Shown: piece after piece, positions 62,385 through 64,000 of the stretch
How the letters are laid out: each line of letters begins with the position of its first letter
Position numbering within the stretch: the stretch's first letter is position 1
Assembly: GCA_900114885.1 (NCBI GenBank)
Contig: FOUN01000008.1
Span: 1-64,000 of the forward strand
DNA: 64,000 bases
Source of the DNA: Psychrobacillus psychrodurans
GTDB taxonomy: Bacteria > Bacillota > Bacilli > Bacillales_A > Planococcaceae
Direction: 5' to 3'
Made by a program: the position numbers and the translations under genes
The notes under the pieces: generated by a model
Databases searched by the model: none
What the model saw: only the letters and a program-made list of their open reading frames with translations
Told to the model about the DNA's origin: nothing

Positions 62385-63671
62385 ATGAACCTAGGACAAT
62401 TGATCAAGTTAGAGCGGCAGAGACAGAATATAAAGCAAGAGGCATTGGCTATTGGTATTTGTGTCCCCTCTTATTTGAGTAGAATCGAAAACGGATTAGT
62501 CATTCCAAGTGAAGACATAAAGCATCATATTCTGATGAGATTGAATATTTCGTTAGACTCGTTGAATGGTAATCGAAATGAAAAGAAAATTGTTCAGTTT
62601 AAAATACGGTTCAAGCAGATTCTAAATTCACGAGACAAAAAGCTTGCTAAAGAGCTTCTTTCCGAAATTCATCTTTATATCGAGGAACATCCATTAGATG
62701 AAGAACGACTAACGTTACTTTTATTAGAAGCTCGCCTAATGGTTATGCTGCCTGAGGTATTGGATATGAAAAATAATATCCACATTTTGAAAGAATTCAA
62801 AAAAGAAATGACAATTGAACAGTTATTTTACCTCTACACGATTCAAGGTATCACTGCCTATCAAGATAATCAGTTTAGCCAAGCATCTCAAATTTTTAAG
62901 GAAGTCTTTCAGTTGATCAAAGGATTTCGAATGGACGACTGGGAGATGGCAGAACTATATTACATATCTGGGTTATCACTTTTATCTGAATCCCGCTACA
63001 TTCTAGCTATTGATTATGTAAAGGAAGCAATTTCATATTTCAATCAAGAGATTTTAATAGAACGATCGATTGAGTGTTTAATAATCCTAGGGATTGCACA
63101 AAAGAATACAGGACTCTTAAAGGAAGCTCTCGCTACTTTTGAAAGAGCTAGAGATATCAATTCAAAAATAGAATCCTCTGAGTTTAATGGCATGATTGAA
63201 CATAATTTAGGTTCCTGTTACTCATTACAAAAAGATTCTCATCAAGCATTGCAGCACTTTTTTTATAGTTTAGATGCAAAACATTTCCCTGATGATAAAG
63301 TTGTGACTATTTTATCTATTTTGAAGGAATATCACAAAAATGGTGATTTACAGAATGCATTAGTATGGCTACAAAAGGGGCTAGAGATATCCGAGCACCT
63401 ATCCAATAGCAAGAAGGATCTTTATACAAACCACTTCTCCGTATATGGAGCGATATTACTGGAGAAACAAGAGATTATCGCTATTTTTAAGAAAGCTTTG
63501 GATTATTTCGGTGGCAAGCAGGACTATAAAAATTGTATGATTTATTGCCACGTTTTAGCTAAGCGATTAGCTGAAACTAAACAATATAAACAAGCTTCAA
63601 TTTACTATGATTTAGGTTTTCATTTTCATTTGAAGCAATCAAAAGTATCTAGTTGGGAGGAATTGTCATGA
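62385..63671 (+). CDS. RRNPP-type regulator: XRE DNA-binding plus TPR peptide sensor
   Basis: A 428-residue protein. Residues 1-60 are an XRE helix-turn-helix (LGQLIKLERQRQNIKQEALAIG...YLSRIENGLVIPS). From about 75 the protein is all helical with TPR-type repeats, e.g. IQGITAYQDNQFSQASQIFKEVFQL, LIILGIAQKNTGLLKEALATFERARDI and HNLGSCYSLQKDSHQALQHF. The design is that of NprR, PlcR and AimR. Its stop overlaps the start of a secreted peptide gene by four bases (ATGA). AGAAGGGGGTG precedes the ATG. No phage genes are nearby, which argues against an arbitrium AimR. Confidence 0.9.
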   Translation: MNLGQLIKLERQRQNIKQEALAIGICVPSYLSRIENGLVIPSEDIKHHILMRLNISLDSLNGNRNEKKIVQFKIRFKQILNSRDKKLAKELLSEIHLYIEEHPLDEERLTLLLLEARLMVMLPEVLDMKNNIHILKEFKKEMTIEQLFYLYTIQGITAYQDNQFSQASQIFKEVFQLIKGFRMDDWEMAELYYISGLSLLSESRYILAIDYVKEAISYFNQEILIERSIECLIILGIAQKNTGLLKEALATFERARDINSKIESSEFNGMIEHNLGSCYSLQKDSHQALQHFFYSLDAKHFPDDKVVTILSILKEYHKNGDLQNALVWLQKGLEISEHLSNSKKDLYTNHFSVYGAILLEKQEIIAIFKKALDYFGGKQDYKNCMIYCHVLAKRLAETKQYKQASIYYDLGFHFHLKQSKVSSWEELS

Positions 63672-63790
63672 AGAAAATTGTATTTGGAGTTCTACTTTGT
63701 TTCGTTCTATTCACACTACCGGTTTTGAGTTCAAATCATCTTGCAGAAGACGACAAGCCAAAAATCACTTCTGTTGGCGATTTTATCTAA
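63668..63790 (+). CDS. secreted signalling pro-peptide (Phr/NprX-like), 40 residues
   Basis: A 40-codon gene directly coupled to the regulator. It begins with lysines and a hydrophobic export segment (KKIVFGVLLCFVLFTLPVLS) and ends in a polar tail with DDKPKITSVGDFI. Size, position and layout match pro-peptides of RRNPP systems, where a piece of the tail is cut outside the cell and re-imported by an oligopeptide permease. The tail faintly recalls NprX (SKPDIVG). Mature ends are not known. A terminator follows 35 bp later. Confidence 0.82.
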   Translation: MKKIVFGVLLCFVLFTLPVLSSNHLAEDDKPKITSVGDFI

Positions 63791-63824
63791 CCAAAACGTA
63801 TCGAAAAACAGATTTAGGAAACAT

Positions 63825-63860
63825 AAAAACGAGTCCTCTTCAGTACATGGACTCGTTTTT
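63825..63860 (+). terminator. terminator of the regulator-peptide operon
   Basis: AAAAACGAGTCC and GGACTCGTTTTT over a 12-base loop. Symmetric, so it may also serve the converging gene at the window end. Confidence 0.9.
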
Positions 63861-63891
63861 AATTATTAAATTGAACTGTCTCCATGATCTC

Positions 63892-64000
63892 TTATTCAAC
63901 CGTCACTTCTTCATCCAGTATAATATGTTGACTATATACCTCTACAAACTCCAAGGATTCTTCAATATTATCCACTAGTTCAAATACATCAAGAATCATT
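63892..64000 (-). CDS. 3' end of a minus-strand gene (partial)
   Basis: An open frame ends at TAA 63892-63894 and continues to the window edge, coding for an acidic segment (FELVDNIEESLEFVEVYSQH...LDEEVTVE). An ATG occurs at 63999, but without visible ribosome site, so it is unclear whether the gene is short or extends further. Function not recognised. Confidence 0.4.
   Translation of the reverse strand, partial: MILDVFELVDNIEESLEFVEVYSQHIILDEEVTVE

Noticed and set aside
62385-63790. Phage arbitrium system (AimR-AimP)
   Set aside because: Layout is similar, but no phage genes surround it, the regulator is longer than usual AimR proteins, and the peptide tail does not end in the usual GA-type hexapeptide.

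Overview
The window looks like a low-GC, rod-shaped, sporeless-or-sporing Bacillales chromosome, most likely a Planococcaceae relative (Psychrobacillus/Lysinibacillus-like). The reasons are the AT-rich sequence, strong AGGAGG ribosome binding sites with many TTG/GTG starts, canonical sigma-A promoters, and a gene order from tRNAs through sprT-tex-rsbX-sigB-rsbWVUTSR-ndoA-ndoAI-alr-ydcC-acpS-rhomboid-ydbT-ydbS-cshA-murF-ddl that matches the Bacillus subtilis trnS to ddl region, here read on the minus strand. The species assignment is an inference.

Layout. 1-1000: the 5' end of a 16S rRNA gene preceded by seven tRNA genes (Asn, Glu, Asp, Gln, Lys, Leu, Gly) read leftward from one clear promoter. 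The tRNA-Leu carries the 17-bp anticodon-arm sequence that ICEBs1 uses as attB in B. subtilis, and the site is empty. 1-21 kb: conserved core, with the whole sigma-B stress module (including a sigma-B-type internal promoter), the EndoA toxin-antitoxin, alanine racemase, holo-ACP synthase, the CshA helicase and cell wall genes murF and ddl. 20.8-27 kb: SMR pair, RodA/FtsW, DUF418 protein, CBS protein and an MFS transporter. 27-30.5 kb: an MFS transporter divergent from an XRE-TPR regulator, with two identical 17-bp dyads between them, followed by a repeat-rich 770-bp stretch holding an IS1182-type transposase remnant. 30.5-35.4 kb: a four-gene operon for an ABC-2 exporter and an unusual GNAT/class-V aminotransferase fusion. 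35.7-51 kb: TcyP cystine symporter, cardiolipin synthase, VanY peptidase, YidC lipoprotein, AraC regulator, lipid kinase, acetyltransferases, ring-cleaving dioxygenase, YpuA, CvfB, MntR, ComFB and several small membrane proteins. 51-55 kb: cadCA heavy metal operon with a tandem acetyltransferase. 55-60 kb: penicillin acylase, MurB, and an HxlR regulator divergent from yceI. 60-64 kb: a multidrug-type ABC transporter and an XRE-TPR (RRNPP-type) regulator whose stop codon overlaps the start of a 40-residue secreted peptide gene, which looks like a complete quorum-sensing cassette.

The most interesting points are the regulator-peptide pair at the right end, the acyltransferase-aminotransferase-exporter operon, and intergenic arrays of short words repeated every 21 bp (TACTTGCT six times at 54937-55062; CTCGTATA-like four times at 26968-27041) that sit beside terminators and are neither coding nor CRISPR. 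Two dispersed repeat families are also present, one at 15526/50432 and one at 13190/29795/29990/35555. No prophage or CRISPR array was seen. All calls come from reading the sequence, without database searches.
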